In this document: one piece after another, positions 36,650 to 44,569 of the stretch | Position numbering within the stretch: position 1 is the stretch's first letter | Layout: every line of letters begins with the position of its first letter | NCBI GenBank assembly: GCA_913777325.1 | Contig: CAJYSA010000047.1 | Span: forward strand, 1-64,000 | DNA from: an uncultured Sphingomonas sp. | GTDB taxonomy: Bacteria > Pseudomonadota > Alphaproteobacteria > Sphingomonadales > Sphingomonadaceae | Length of the DNA stretch: 64,000 bases | Direction of reading: 5' to 3' | Position numbers and translations under genes: made by a program | Notes under the pieces: generated by a model | Told to the model about the DNA's origin: nothing | Seen by the model: only the letters and a program-made list of their open reading frames with translations | Database searches by the model: none

Positions 36650-37351
36650 GTGTCACTTAAAACGGATCTTGATGATGCCGTGTCCAAGATCTTCCGAGAT
36701 CCTTGGTCGGTTACGAAGGGCACTGCTGTGCCCGAGAGCACCGACCTCACGCTGGCAAACACCGGGCGAACGCTGGAAGCAGCGGTTCTTTATGCCGATC
36801 TAGCCGCTTCGACCGCACTCGTTGACGCCAGCAATCCCCAGTTCGCGGCGGAGGTCTACAAGACCTTCTTGCTTGTCAGTGCCCGTATCATTCGCAGCAA
36901 CGGCGGCACGATAACTGCTTATGATGGCGACCGCATCATGGCAGTTTATCTGGGCCCAACGCCTTGCAGCAACGCCGTAAAGACTGCTTTCATGATCAAC
37001 TGGGCTAGAATTAACGTAATCCAACCTCGTATGAGTGCCCAGTATTTAGACAACCACTACGTCCTTCGTCACACATGTGGGATTGACTACTCGACACTCA
37101 TGGCCGCGAAGACCGGCGTACGCGGCGCTAACGATCTTGTCTGGGTAGGACGAGCTGCCAATTACGCGGCAAAACTTAGCAGCGAGAGCAGCTCCACACC
37201 CACTTGGATCACCCAGAGAGTCTACGATCGGCTCACCGATTGGGCAAAATTTGGTGGCAACCCGAGGGAGGTCATGTGGAAGCCGATGCAGTGGGCGGCG
37301 ATGAATTACACGCAAGTTTACTGCTCTGATTGGCATTGGTCCTTCTCATGA
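36650..37351 (+). CDS. pycC: PycC-like nucleotidyl cyclase (Pycsar antiphage system)
   Basis: 233 residues from a GTG start at 36650 with GGGAGG six bases upstream. It is a soluble class III cyclase domain: AVLYADLAASTALVD with metal ligand Asp50, GGTITAYDGDRIMAVYLG with the second Asp (Asp94), and VWVGRAANYAAKLSSES with the transition-state Arg168/Asn171. Such lone cyclases next to a small membrane protein are the cCMP/cUMP synthases of Pycsar, which answer phage infection. Base preference (C or U) cannot be read by eye. Codons and GC content are unlike the host genes to the left. The stop overlaps the effector's ATG. Confidence 0.88.
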   Translation: MSLKTDLDDAVSKIFRDPWSVTKGTAVPESTDLTLANTGRTLEAAVLYADLAASTALVDASNPQFAAEVYKTFLLVSARIIRSNGGTITAYDGDRIMAVYLGPTPCSNAVKTAFMINWARINVIQPRMSAQYLDNHYVLRHTCGIDYSTLMAAKTGVRGANDLVWVGRAANYAAKLSSESSSTPTWITQRVYDRLTDWAKFGGNPREVMWKPMQWAAMNYTQVYCSDWHWSFS

Positions 37352-37851
37352 CGCGATTGGAATTAGCTGAGAGGCAGCTTGACCGCATCCAATCTTTTCA
37401 TCCAAGGATTGACACCAAAATGGCCGCAGTGTCCGCTTGGCTACTGCTTGAGATTGGCGTGGTCGCCACGAACACAAAGCTAGATGATCTAACGCGGGCC
37501 TTCGTTTGGGCACCCATGGCCGCGTTCCTCGTTTGCGCGATTATAGCCGGCACCTCGCTTTGGCGATGCCAATTTCCAGATCGGCGCGGAGGCGCTGCGT
37601 CATTGGTATACTTCGCACGTATCGCCGAGCGCACGGAAGCGAATTATATCAAAGAATTTAAGGCTGCCTCCGACGAAAGTTTATTGGATGATTTTCTCGG
37701 TCAAGTTTGGCGTAATGCGGAGATTGTCTGCGACAAATACAGGTATATAACCCGAGCCATACAGTGGGCTACTTACTCCCTCGCTGCGCTACTGGTACAA
37801 ATCTGCGCGGTCTCTTTCGTTCACCAGGCACTTCCCACTCTCAAAAATTGA
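37348..37851 (+). CDS. pycTM: Pycsar transmembrane effector (PycTM-like)
   Basis: 167 residues starting at an ATG that overlaps the cyclase stop as ATGA. The layout fits the Pycsar effector domain: an N-terminal helix with RIDTKMAAVSAWLLLEIG (TM1, about 25-41), TM2 about 52-72, then a cytoplasmic region SLVYFARIAERTEANYIKEF and DDFLGQVWRNAEIVCDKYR. TM3 is at about 139-158. Known PycTM proteins disrupt the inner membrane on binding the cyclic pyrimidine nucleotide, aborting infection. The assignment rests on topology, residue pattern and strict coupling to the cyclase. Confidence 0.82.
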   Translation: MTRLELAERQLDRIQSFHPRIDTKMAAVSAWLLLEIGVVATNTKLDDLTRAFVWAPMAAFLVCAIIAGTSLWRCQFPDRRGGAASLVYFARIAERTEANYIKEFKAASDESLLDDFLGQVWRNAEIVCDKYRYITRAIQWATYSLAALLVQICAVSFVHQALPTLKN

Positions 37852-38168
37852 AGCGAAGCACATTGGGCGGTTGAGCGAGCCGATCCGCCTCACGCACGGG
37901 CTTAAACGGAGAAAGGGAATCGTCGGCTAACCCGTGCATCTGCCGGACACTGCACGTTCGCGTTTGAGCACGAACGCTTTCGAAGATAAGCGATGTTCAC
38001 CATCTGCTTCGTTAAGAGATTTCAGCGGATTACGCTTAACTCCGGTGACAGGCACCCGCCGCTTACCTCTTTATTGGTCATGATTCCAGACCGGTGGCTC
38101 TCATATCCAAGAGCCGCCTCTGCGTTACGACTGACCCGCAATCAAGAAGACCACCGAGCTGATAGGCG
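37852..38168. other. Intergenic gap after the Pycsar operon
   Basis: About 317 bases between two convergent genes. A 73-codon plus-strand frame beginning at 37993 has no ribosome-binding site, no recognisable motif and runs into the opposing gene, so it is not called. No terminator hairpin with a T-tract is evident. Confidence 0.5.
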
Positions 38169-39092
38169 TCATTCATTAGTGCTGCCCCTGACACTCGCCG
38201 CCACTGACGCTTGATAGACGATGCGTGCAAGCTCCTTAGAAAGCTTTCGGCTATCCTTCATGAAGACTACAAAATTAGAAGCCACGCCGGCGCAACTCAC
38301 TACCATTAATCGCTTTATGAAATTCGCCTCCTCCTGATTGGTCGGAGACGCGGAAGCGGCCTCCAGACACTCTCCTATTCGCTGTCCCGTGTTAACAACA
38401 GCAAGCATTCTCTGACGAGTTCCTGTCGGCCAATCGCCAATGAAAGAGCTAACTGCTCCGTCAAGGCTTCTGCGCACCGATCCGATCGGCCCAATTTGCG
38501 CCTTCAAGGTGTTTAAATCTGCTATTGTGAGATTTTCCACAACACCTACTCGGTCTATGTTGTAGGTCATTTTTGATCGTGCGTCTAAAATGAAACCAAG
38601 ATAAGAGCTAATTGCCTGATTATACGCGAGAGCAGAGTCACGAAGCGCTCTCCATCTCTGATCTCGATTAGCACGGAGAATCGCTTCTGAATTAAATCTA
38701 GCATACTGAAGCAATTGCGCTCGTGCACTTACCGACACTTCTTGAGCCGCAGACGCTTGCCTTTCCAGAGCGAAGGATTGCCTTCCCAGAAATTCCGTCT
38801 GGGCCTTCTGCTGCTCTAGTTGGCCACTTAGGCTAGCGACCTGTTCTGCGAGAAGGCTAGTTTGCTTATGCGATTCAGCGGCTAAAGCTGCCAGCTTTCC
38901 TATAGCCTTTTCTGCATCGGTTGAGCGCTCAGAAAAAATCAGCGTCGCAGCCGCCACATAAAAAGACGCGAGTGAGATCAGCAAGGTGCCGGCCTCGCTG
39001 ATCGTTAACTTACCCTTCCATATAGCTATAGCCGCGCTACTGCAGGCCAGCAACGTGACCGAGAGTAGTCCAAACAAGAAACCGTCAGGCAC
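38169..39092 (-). CDS. Uncharacterised two-helix membrane protein with coiled coil
   Basis: 307 residues from a GTG at 39092 preceded by GGGGAGG. Two N-terminal transmembrane helices (about 4-25 and 33-54) are followed by a Gln/Glu/Ala-rich coiled coil (AIGKLAALAAESHKQTSLLA, then EQVASLSGQLEQQKAQTEFL) and a helical C-terminal domain. No catalytic motif is recognised. It stands alone on the minus strand within the cargo zone between Pycsar and the toxin-antitoxin pair. Its low GC matches the cargo rather than the host. A role in phage defence is only a guess from location. Confidence 0.6.
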   Translation of the reverse strand: MPDGFLFGLLSVTLLACSSAAIAIWKGKLTISEAGTLLISLASFYVAAATLIFSERSTDAEKAIGKLAALAAESHKQTSLLAEQVASLSGQLEQQKAQTEFLGRQSFALERQASAAQEVSVSARAQLLQYARFNSEAILRANRDQRWRALRDSALAYNQAISSYLGFILDARSKMTYNIDRVGVVENLTIADLNTLKAQIGPIGSVRRSLDGAVSSFIGDWPTGTRQRMLAVVNTGQRIGECLEAASASPTNQEEANFIKRLMVVSCAGVASNFVVFMKDSRKLSKELARIVYQASVAASVRGSTNE

Positions 39093-39335
39093 GAAGCCAC
39101 CTCCCCTTTGCGACAAAGGGTACCGCTAACGACAATGGTGTAAAGCTCGTTGAACTGGGTGGACTGGCTAGACGTGGCTTCATCGGAGATGTGCATACGA
39201 CAGCACATCCAGCCAGCAAAGGGCGGGCGCGTCCAAAGGCACGAAGGAGTCCGCCGGATGACCGGTGCAGCCAATCCACGCCCGCACGCGGGACGAAGCC
39301 GTTGCTGGATGCACGCTGACCGCTATGGAACGCGC

Positions 39336-39866
39336 ATGGCGGCTTCTGAATACGATCTCATCGCCCGAGCTGTGAACTTCTCGCTCGCTCACGCCTCGCA
39401 GGTCCAGGGAGAGATCGAGGCGAGGTTGCAAACTGGTGCCGCAACGCCGGACGTAAATGCGCTGCGCATGCTGACCATGCAGAGTACGATCCTTGCGATC
39501 GGAGCGGTTCAAGCCTTCGAGGGCCTATTGCAGCAGAAGCGGGGATGGAAAGACGCCTTTGCCGAGTTGGACAAGTGCCTGCGTAAATTTGGCCGCGTTG
39601 AACTTGCAAATCGATTTGTCGACTTCCGGCTTGCCATCAATGTCCTTAAGCACGGCGCTGGCAGGAGCTACGACCAGCTAGAAGCAAAGCGGGACTCTCT
39701 TCCCTTCGTCGTGAAACCGAAGGGTGAGCGCTTTTTCTCGGAGGGAAACGTAAGCGAGGGCATCAGGTTGGTTGACGCCAATCACGTCTTTGTCTCGCAG
39801 TGCGCTGAGATCATCAACGAGATCGTCGAAGCGCTACGTTCGGCGAGAGATGAATTGACCAGCTAG
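39336..39866 (+). CDS. Uncharacterised helical protein, possibly HEPN-like
   Basis: 176 residues, all alpha. The segment VDFRLAINVLKHGAGRSY resembles the R-(x4-7)-H signature of HEPN nucleases or nucleotide-binding helical bundles, preceded by a long N-terminal helix pair. The ATG at 39336 is the first with a plausible protein start; upstream in-frame ATGs give low-complexity, host-unlike extensions. No neighbouring MNT-type partner is present. The HEPN comparison is weak and unverified. Confidence 0.5.
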   Translation: MAASEYDLIARAVNFSLAHASQVQGEIEARLQTGAATPDVNALRMLTMQSTILAIGAVQAFEGLLQQKRGWKDAFAELDKCLRKFGRVELANRFVDFRLAINVLKHGAGRSYDQLEAKRDSLPFVVKPKGERFFSEGNVSEGIRLVDANHVFVSQCAEIINEIVEALRSARDELTS

Positions 39867-40031
39867 TAAGGCTGGTATTCAGCTTGGAAGGCTGCTGCAC
39901 TACCAATGTGTTACACCCGCCAACGCGTCCAAAATCTGTCTTTTTCGGTCAGCGCCCAAGATTGTTTTGCAATCCTGTTTTGCAGTCGCAGCGGATAGCG
40001 TAGCAACACCCGGAGGTCAATCGGGGACAGA

Positions 40032-40107
40032 TTGCTCGTCTTCATGCGGGCATGTTTATACGGCAATGCCGCACTTTTCCGCTTGATATTGGTACGGCAA
40101 TGCCGTA
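40032..40107 (+). promoter_or_regulatory. Promoter and twin palindromic operators of the toxin-antitoxin pair
   Basis: TTGCTC (40032-40037) and TTTATA (40055-40060), spaced by 17 bases, form a plausible promoter. Two copies of the palindrome TACGGCAATGCCGTA follow at 40059-40073 (one mismatch) and 40093-40107 (perfect about the central A), 34 bases apart. Paired operators overlapping the start region are typical of antitoxin autoregulation. Confidence 0.65.
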
Positions 40108-40117
40108 TTCAACTGCT

Positions 40118-40447
40118 ATGCACACGGTCATCGAAACAGCCGCCTACATCGCCGCCGCCAAGGATGCGGGGATGACCGTTGCCGAGATGACCGCCGTGGT
40201 CGACCTGATCGCCGCCAACCCGGAAGCGGGTGAGATCATGCCGGGCTGCGGCGGCGCGCGTAAGCTGCGCGTCGCGAAGCCCGGTAAGGGCAAGTCGGGC
40301 GGCTACCGGGTCATCACCTACTACGCCGGCATGACCCGCCCGGCGTTCCTGCTGACCGTGTTCGGCAAGAACGAGAAAGCCAATCTGACGAAGGCAGAGC
40401 GCAACGCCCTCGCAGAACTCACGAAGACCCTAGCCGCCCGCCTCTAA
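40118..40447 (+). CDS. RelE/HigB-type toxin
   Basis: 109 residues starting at [19 protein letters not shown]. RelE-superfamily features are [39 protein letters not shown] core elements and [20 protein letters not shown] near the C-terminus. Such toxins cleave mRNA on the ribosome or otherwise block translation. In-frame upstream ATGs at 40052 and 40100 lie within the operator region and are not used as starts. The toxin-first order with an XRE antitoxin is HigBA-like. Confidence 0.88.
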   Translation: MHTVIETAAYIAAAKDAGMTVAEMTAVVDLIAANPEAGEIMPGCGGARKLRVAKPGKGKSGGYRVITYYAGMTRPAFLLTVFGKNEKANLTKAERNALAELTKTLAARL

Positions 40448-40475
40448 GGCGGGCGATCGATGGAAGGAAACCGAC

Positions 40476-40760
40476 ATGAAGAGCGCATTCGACAAGATCG
40501 CGGCGGGCCTGAACGACGCCATCGCCTACGCCGAGGGTGACGACAGCCGCGCGCGCAAGGCAACGGTCGACGTCAAGGCGGTGCGTGCCGCGACCAACAA
40601 GACGCAAAGCGACTTCGCCAAGGCGTACCGCTTCCCGATCGGGACCGTGCGCGATTGGGAACAGGGCCGACGTCAGCCTGACGCCGGATCAGCGGTCCTG
40701 CTCAAGATGATTCAGGTCGAGCCGGAAACCGTTGAGCGCATCATCGCGCAAACGAACTGA
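40476..40760 (+). CDS. XRE-family antitoxin (HigA-like)
   Basis: 94 residues with AAGGA before the ATG. The helix-turn-helix is NKTQSDFAKAYRFPIGTVRDWEQGRRQPD, preceded by an N-terminal helix that probably wraps the toxin. It lies 28 bases after the toxin gene, so the two are cotranscribed. It should neutralise the RelE-type protein and repress at the two palindromes upstream. Confidence 0.88.
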   Translation: MKSAFDKIAAGLNDAIAYAEGDDSRARKATVDVKAVRAATNKTQSDFAKAYRFPIGTVRDWEQGRRQPDAGSAVLLKMIQVEPETVERIIAQTN

Positions 40761-40771
40761 TTCGCGCCCGA

Positions 40772-41317
40772 TCACAACCGGAACTCGGCCCAGACCGAGT
40801 GCCCTTGCTTCACCAACGCCTGCGCGATCCAGTTGTGAGCGTGCACCGCATCGCTCAGCGCCTGCCCCTTCGCGGCTTTCCCTTCCTGCCAGAACCGAAT
40901 GAGCAAGGTGCGATCGGGCAGGAAGGGCCGCAGCACGCGAAGCGCCAGCCGCACGGCGGGCGTATCGATGTCATCCCGGCGTGCACCGTAGGCGGCATGG
41001 TGGAGCACGGACAGTGCCAGATTGATGATGATCGTATCGGCCCGCCGCGCGCGCAGCTCGCGGTCGTTGGCGGCAAACGGCACCACGGCGACCCGCGTCT
41101 CCGTGCGCTCCGTGCAATGCAGACAACGCAACTCGCGCTCGACGATCTGCCAATCGGTCGATTGCCGCTGGAACACCCGCGCCTTGATCAGTTCTTCAAG
41201 ATCGTACAGCCGCGACTTGCCGCACGCCTTGCAGGTGACGTTGACGGCGCCCTCCACCTTGCGGAGGTCGTACAGGGTCTTCGGCTGGCCAACCACCTCG
41301 ACATGATGCCGGAACAT
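40772..41317 (-). CDS. Uncharacterised zinc-ribbon protein at the prophage late-module end
   Basis: 181 residues from the ATG at 41317. Two cysteine pairs, VTCKACGKSRLYDLEELI and LRCLHCTERTETR, form a probable zinc ribbon in the N-terminal half. The C-terminal half (ADTIIINLALSVLHHAAYG, then RFWQEGKAAKGQALSDAVHA) is helical. Function is unknown. It ends 12 bases before the antitoxin stop, converging with it, and is codirectional with the phage late genes. Confidence 0.6.
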   Translation of the reverse strand: MFRHHVEVVGQPKTLYDLRKVEGAVNVTCKACGKSRLYDLEELIKARVFQRQSTDWQIVERELRCLHCTERTETRVAVVPFAANDRELRARRADTIIINLALSVLHHAAYGARRDDIDTPAVRLALRVLRPFLPDRTLLIRFWQEGKAAKGQALSDAVHAHNWIAQALVKQGHSVWAEFRL

Positions 41318-41427
41318 TGAGCGAACAAAAAGGCTTGAAGCGAGTCGGCGGGCGTGCCAATCGTGGGTCAGCCCGCAGCGCCACCTCGACTCCAACGGCG
41401 CTGCGGGTCACCCTATTTACGGGTTGA

Positions 41428-41754
41428 TCAGAAGACCAGCTGCCACCCAAAACCACGGCGACTGACGATTCTGACGTTGGCGCCCGCCTTCACCAGCTTC
41501 GTTCGAATGCGTGAGATCCGGACGTGTGCGAGTGAGCTATCGTTACCGTCCTCAGCGAGTGGCGCCAGCAGGCAGACTCGATCGATCGTGATCTGCCCGA
41601 AGCGTACCAACTCGAACGCGACCCGCGCCTCGGCAGCGTACAGCGGGATAAGCGTGTGTTGCCAGAAGAGGGTATAAGGTTCGCTGATCGCCATCAGCGA
41701 ACCCCGCTCGACCTGCTTCTGATGCGGCGCGCCGCAACATTCGCAGACGCTCAC
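41428..41754 (-). CDS. Small winged-helix (OmpR-type) DNA-binding protein with cysteine N-terminus
   Basis: 108 residues from a GTG at 41754, five bases after the fibre-like gene. The C-terminal part (VRFGQITIDRVCLLAPL, LAHVRISRIRTKLVKAG, VRIVSRRGFGWQLVF) fits the winged-helix output domain of response regulators, without any receiver. The N-terminus VCECCGAPH suggests one metal-binding cysteine cluster. An ATG at 41694 would omit those cysteines. It may regulate late or cargo genes; target unknown. Confidence 0.6.
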   Translation of the reverse strand: MSVCECCGAPHQKQVERGSLMAISEPYTLFWQHTLIPLYAAEARVAFELVRFGQITIDRVCLLAPLAEDGNDSSLAHVRISRIRTKLVKAGANVRIVSRRGFGWQLVF

Positions 41755-41758
41755 GTCA

Positions 41759-43273
41759 TCAGAACCCGCCGATCGTCCCCGCGCCGGCGCGCAGCCCGCC
41801 GCCCCCGTCAAAGCGACGAATATTGATCGTCGCGGTGCTGCTCACCGTCATGCTATTCAGCATTCGGTTGCAACGCACGTCTTGCGCCCAGATGATCGCG
41901 TAGTCGTCAGCCTGCATGCAGGTCGAGGAGACTGCGCCACCGAACTGCGTATCGCCAAGGTCGGTGTCGATCGTGAAGCCGGCGAGCCACATCTGCGAGC
42001 CGCCGATTGGCCGGATCGATGCTCCAGCGGTGCCGCGGCAGATGCCGTTCAGGGCGATGATCCGAACGCGCACGTCGTTCAGACCGCCATCGTGGCTGGT
42101 GAGGCAGTTGTTGCTCTGGCTGCCCGCCCGGCCCACGTCGTAGCTGACCGGATCCACAAGCAGCCAGTCCGTCGCACCGCCGGTGACTTGAAATCGCGAG
42201 TTGAAGCCATCGGCCGAGCCCTTGTTGGCGGTCACCCGCCAGAACCCGACGAAGCCGTTGATGTCGGCGAGCTGGACGGCATTGCGGCCGACGCCGGCGG
42301 GATACGCGAAATACGTGTCCTGGACGACGACGTCCTTCGTGCGCAGGCCGCCGGTGTTGTCTTGGAAGGTGGCAGTGGCACCGCCCAGGACGGTAAACCC
42401 GCTCATGTAGAAGCTGACCGGGTTCGGCCCGAGGTTCAGCACGTCGCTGTTCAGCAACACGCGGGTGTTGGCATCAGTCGGCTGCACCGCGTCCGCCCGC
42501 TTGATCGTCAACGTGCTGCCGTCGGTGAACATGCAGTCGGTCGCGACGCAATTCTGTACCGCCGCGACGCTCGCCTGCACCACAAAGTCGTTGCGATCGC
42601 CGAAGGCGTCGTTGGCCACCTCGTTGAGGACGTGCCCGGTGTTGGACCGCGTCGCCTGCCAGGCCGAGCCGTTGGCGGTCCACGTCAGTCCTTTCTGCGT
42701 GGGCGACAGGATGCAGGGACCGCCGTAGCAAACGATCGCGGTCGGCTTGCTGATAAACCCCGCCGGCTGGCCACCGGTGCCGTTGAAGTCCTTCGTCCGG
42801 TCGTAGTCGCCCGCCTTGGCGTAGACGAGGCAGAATTGCGCCGTCGCGTTCGCCTCGCAATCCGCCAGCGCCGATCGGATGCCCTGCTCGGCGGTGCTCG
42901 CCGTCAGCCCATCGCCGCTGTTGTCCGCCTTCGCCGCGTCGGCGTAGGTGACCAGCGTGGTGCCGGTGGCCTGGTTGGCACGCGCGAAGATCGGCGCGAT
43001 CGTCGCGATCGATCGCGGCTCCAGATCGGTGTGATAGCGCCCGTTCGGCGAACGATAGATGTTCAGCGGGTGCGCTGCGAAGTCCCAGCGGAAACCGGCG
43101 GGCGGCGTTTGCAAACCCTGCACCTGGGCGAGCGACAGCGACTTCGTCGCACCGTTCTGGATCACTCGCACCACTTCGTTGCCGGTCGGACTTCCGGAAA
43201 GCTGCTGCGCCGCCGTGGGCGCCGTGATCAGGGCGAGCAAAATCGCGCCCATCCCGTGGATGAACTTGAACAT
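41759..43273 (-). CDS. Phage tail-fibre/tailspike-like beta-helix protein with N-terminal signal peptide
   Basis: 504 residues. The start MFKFIHGMGAILLALITAP and following TAAQQ read as a Sec signal peptide, with GAAAGG at a normal distance. The next segment LSGSPTGNEVVRVIQNGATK resembles the N-terminus of phage tail proteins. The remainder is a Thr/Asn/Gly-rich repetitive beta-solenoid with paired cysteines (VCYGGPCIL, NCVATDCMF, NNCLTSH). A secreted or lysogeny-expressed surface protein is as plausible as a virion fibre. Confidence 0.6.
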   Translation of the reverse strand: MFKFIHGMGAILLALITAPTAAQQLSGSPTGNEVVRVIQNGATKSLSLAQVQGLQTPPAGFRWDFAAHPLNIYRSPNGRYHTDLEPRSIATIAPIFARANQATGTTLVTYADAAKADNSGDGLTASTAEQGIRSALADCEANATAQFCLVYAKAGDYDRTKDFNGTGGQPAGFISKPTAIVCYGGPCILSPTQKGLTWTANGSAWQATRSNTGHVLNEVANDAFGDRNDFVVQASVAAVQNCVATDCMFTDGSTLTIKRADAVQPTDANTRVLLNSDVLNLGPNPVSFYMSGFTVLGGATATFQDNTGGLRTKDVVVQDTYFAYPAGVGRNAVQLADINGFVGFWRVTANKGSADGFNSRFQVTGGATDWLLVDPVSYDVGRAGSQSNNCLTSHDGGLNDVRVRIIALNGICRGTAGASIRPIGGSQMWLAGFTIDTDLGDTQFGGAVSSTCMQADDYAIIWAQDVRCNRMLNSMTVSSTATINIRRFDGGGGLRAGAGTIGGF

Positions 43274-43312
43274 GTCGATTGCCTTTCGCTTGGCTGGTGA
43301 AAACGGTGGTGG

Positions 43313-43642
43313 TCAGCGCGCCTTCAGTTGACGATCGAGCGCACGATCGCGCGCTTCACAGCGACGGATCACGTCGAAGCCGGCACGCCTGAAGGTGTTG
43401 GATTTGTCGAGTTGGGCGGTCTGGGCGTCGCCGAAGGCGATCCAGTCCGCCAGCGTCGCGCCCACAGGCGGGAGATCGGCGGCCGCAACATCAGCGGCCA
43501 GCGGCCCCTGCACGAGGTCCGAACAGGGCAACGCAGCGCGGGTGATCGCGATATGCGGACCGCACGCACAAAGCGCGCACGCCAGCATCGTTGACGGCAA
43601 CAGGAACAGGCGCAACCGCGCCCGGCGTGGATCTGATCGCAC
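43313..43642 (-). CDS. o-spanin (Rz1-like outer-membrane lipoprotein)
   Basis: 109 residues from a GTG at 43642 with GGGAG upstream. A basic lipoprotein signal RARLRLFLLPSTMLACALCAC carries a lipobox-like LCAC followed by Gly. The gene starts inside the i-spanin gene in another frame and extends past it, the overlapping Rz/Rz1 arrangement. It would span the periplasm with the i-spanin to fuse inner and outer membranes at lysis. Confidence 0.72.
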   Translation of the reverse strand: MRSDPRRARLRLFLLPSTMLACALCACGPHIAITRAALPCSDLVQGPLAADVAAADLPPVGATLADWIAFGDAQTAQLDKSNTFRRAGFDVIRRCEARDRALDRQLKAR

Positions 43643-43874
43643 GGTCGTTCTCCCTTGTGGTAGCGTCGATCTTGGCCGCCTCGGTCATGGCGGTGGCGGT
43701 ATCGGCGGCAGCGCCGATCGCGGCCTCCGCGATGGCGGCTGAGCGGGCATCATCGACGCGGATCGTTTCGACCGGCGTCGGCTTCCTGCTGCACGCGCGC
43801 GGTCCGAAGATTGCGGCGGCGATGACGATCGCGACCAGCAACAGCGGCACGGCAATGCGAAGAACGCGGGTCAT
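43491..43874 (-). CDS. i-spanin (Rz-like inner-membrane protein)
   Basis: 127 residues: an N-terminal transmembrane anchor RIAVPLLLVAIVIAAAIFG, then a charged, Ala-rich helical periplasmic region and a C-terminal segment VRALCVRSAYRDHPRC. It overlaps the endolysin stop upstream (ATGA at 43871-43874) and the o-spanin downstream. Topology and context define it; sequence alone would not. Confidence 0.72.
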   Translation of the reverse strand: MTRVLRIAVPLLLVAIVIAAAIFGPRACSRKPTPVETIRVDDARSAAIAEAAIGAAADTATAMTEAAKIDATTRENDRAIRSTPGAVAPVPVAVNDAGVRALCVRSAYRDHPRCVALFGPRAGAAGR

Positions 43875-44554
43875 GCGGCCCTCCGCGCGTACGCAGTCGC
43901 CAGCCGCTCGTCGTAGCGGTTCTCGCGGTATGCCGTGCCGTTGTAGCCGCGCGCGAACGCCGGCCAGTCGCGAACCTGAAGCGCGCGCCTCAGCCCGCGC
44001 GCCTCAACGAACATCACGAACGCGTCCAGCTGGGCGCTCTCGCTATGCGATTGTTGCCATGCGAACGCCCACGGGGTCGCGGCGCCACAAGCCTCGTGAT
44101 TCTCGCCGAGGATCTGGAATGCGCCGTAGCTGGCACTCGCGAACCCGGCGTCGACGTCAAGCGCGACAGCGTCGAGCAGTTGCGTCCAGCGCGCCGCCTG
44201 CGATGCCGGGTAGAGCTTGCGGTTCCACGTCCGCGAACTCAGCTTCGGATATGACGCATCGAACCGGTGGTCCGTCGCCCGCGAGAAGCGATGCGGCTCG
44301 AACAAGATGGTCGGTCGACCGTCCACAAACGGCACACCCGTGCTCTCGACGTCGTTCACCGCCCAAATTGCCGCCGGCTGAGCGCCGAGGCGTTCGGCCG
44401 CGAGATCGATATCGTGCTGATCGATCCGCCAGTCAGGGCCGTCCGTCAGTGCCTTCAACACCGCCACCCGCGTCTGCGCGGTAAATTGATCATTGATCGG
44501 CCCCGGATCGCAGCCGTGCGCCATCACGCGCCGCTTCAGCGTCGCTACGTCCAT
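43871..44554 (-). CDS. Phage endolysin, N-acetylmuramidase (DUF3380) type
   Basis: 227 residues. An N-terminal short helical segment is followed by IWAVNDVESTGVPF with the probable catalytic Glu, ILFEPHRFSRATDHRF, and SYGAFQILGENHEACG. These features are seen in the N-acetylmuramidase domain of DUF3380 endolysins. No signal peptide is present, so export requires the holin. The gene lies between the holin-like and spanin genes. Confidence 0.88.
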   Translation of the reverse strand: MDVATLKRRVMAHGCDPGPINDQFTAQTRVAVLKALTDGPDWRIDQHDIDLAAERLGAQPAAIWAVNDVESTGVPFVDGRPTILFEPHRFSRATDHRFDASYPKLSSRTWNRKLYPASQAARWTQLLDAVALDVDAGFASASYGAFQILGENHEACGAATPWAFAWQQSHSESAQLDAFVMFVEARGLRRALQVRDWPAFARGYNGTAYRENRYDERLATAYARRAA

Positions 44555-44569
44555 CGTTCGCCCTTTCCG

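Noticed and set aside
37993..38214. 73-codon plus-strand ORF after the Pycsar effector
   Set aside because: No ribosome-binding site, no motif, and it overlaps the end of the opposing membrane-protein gene.
40009..40026. T-arm-like stretch CCCGGAGGTCAATCGGGG as the missing tRNA-Cys 3' half
   Set aside because: It lacks the GGTTC-type loop and is not followed by the TCGCGCC acceptor strand, so the resemblance is chance.
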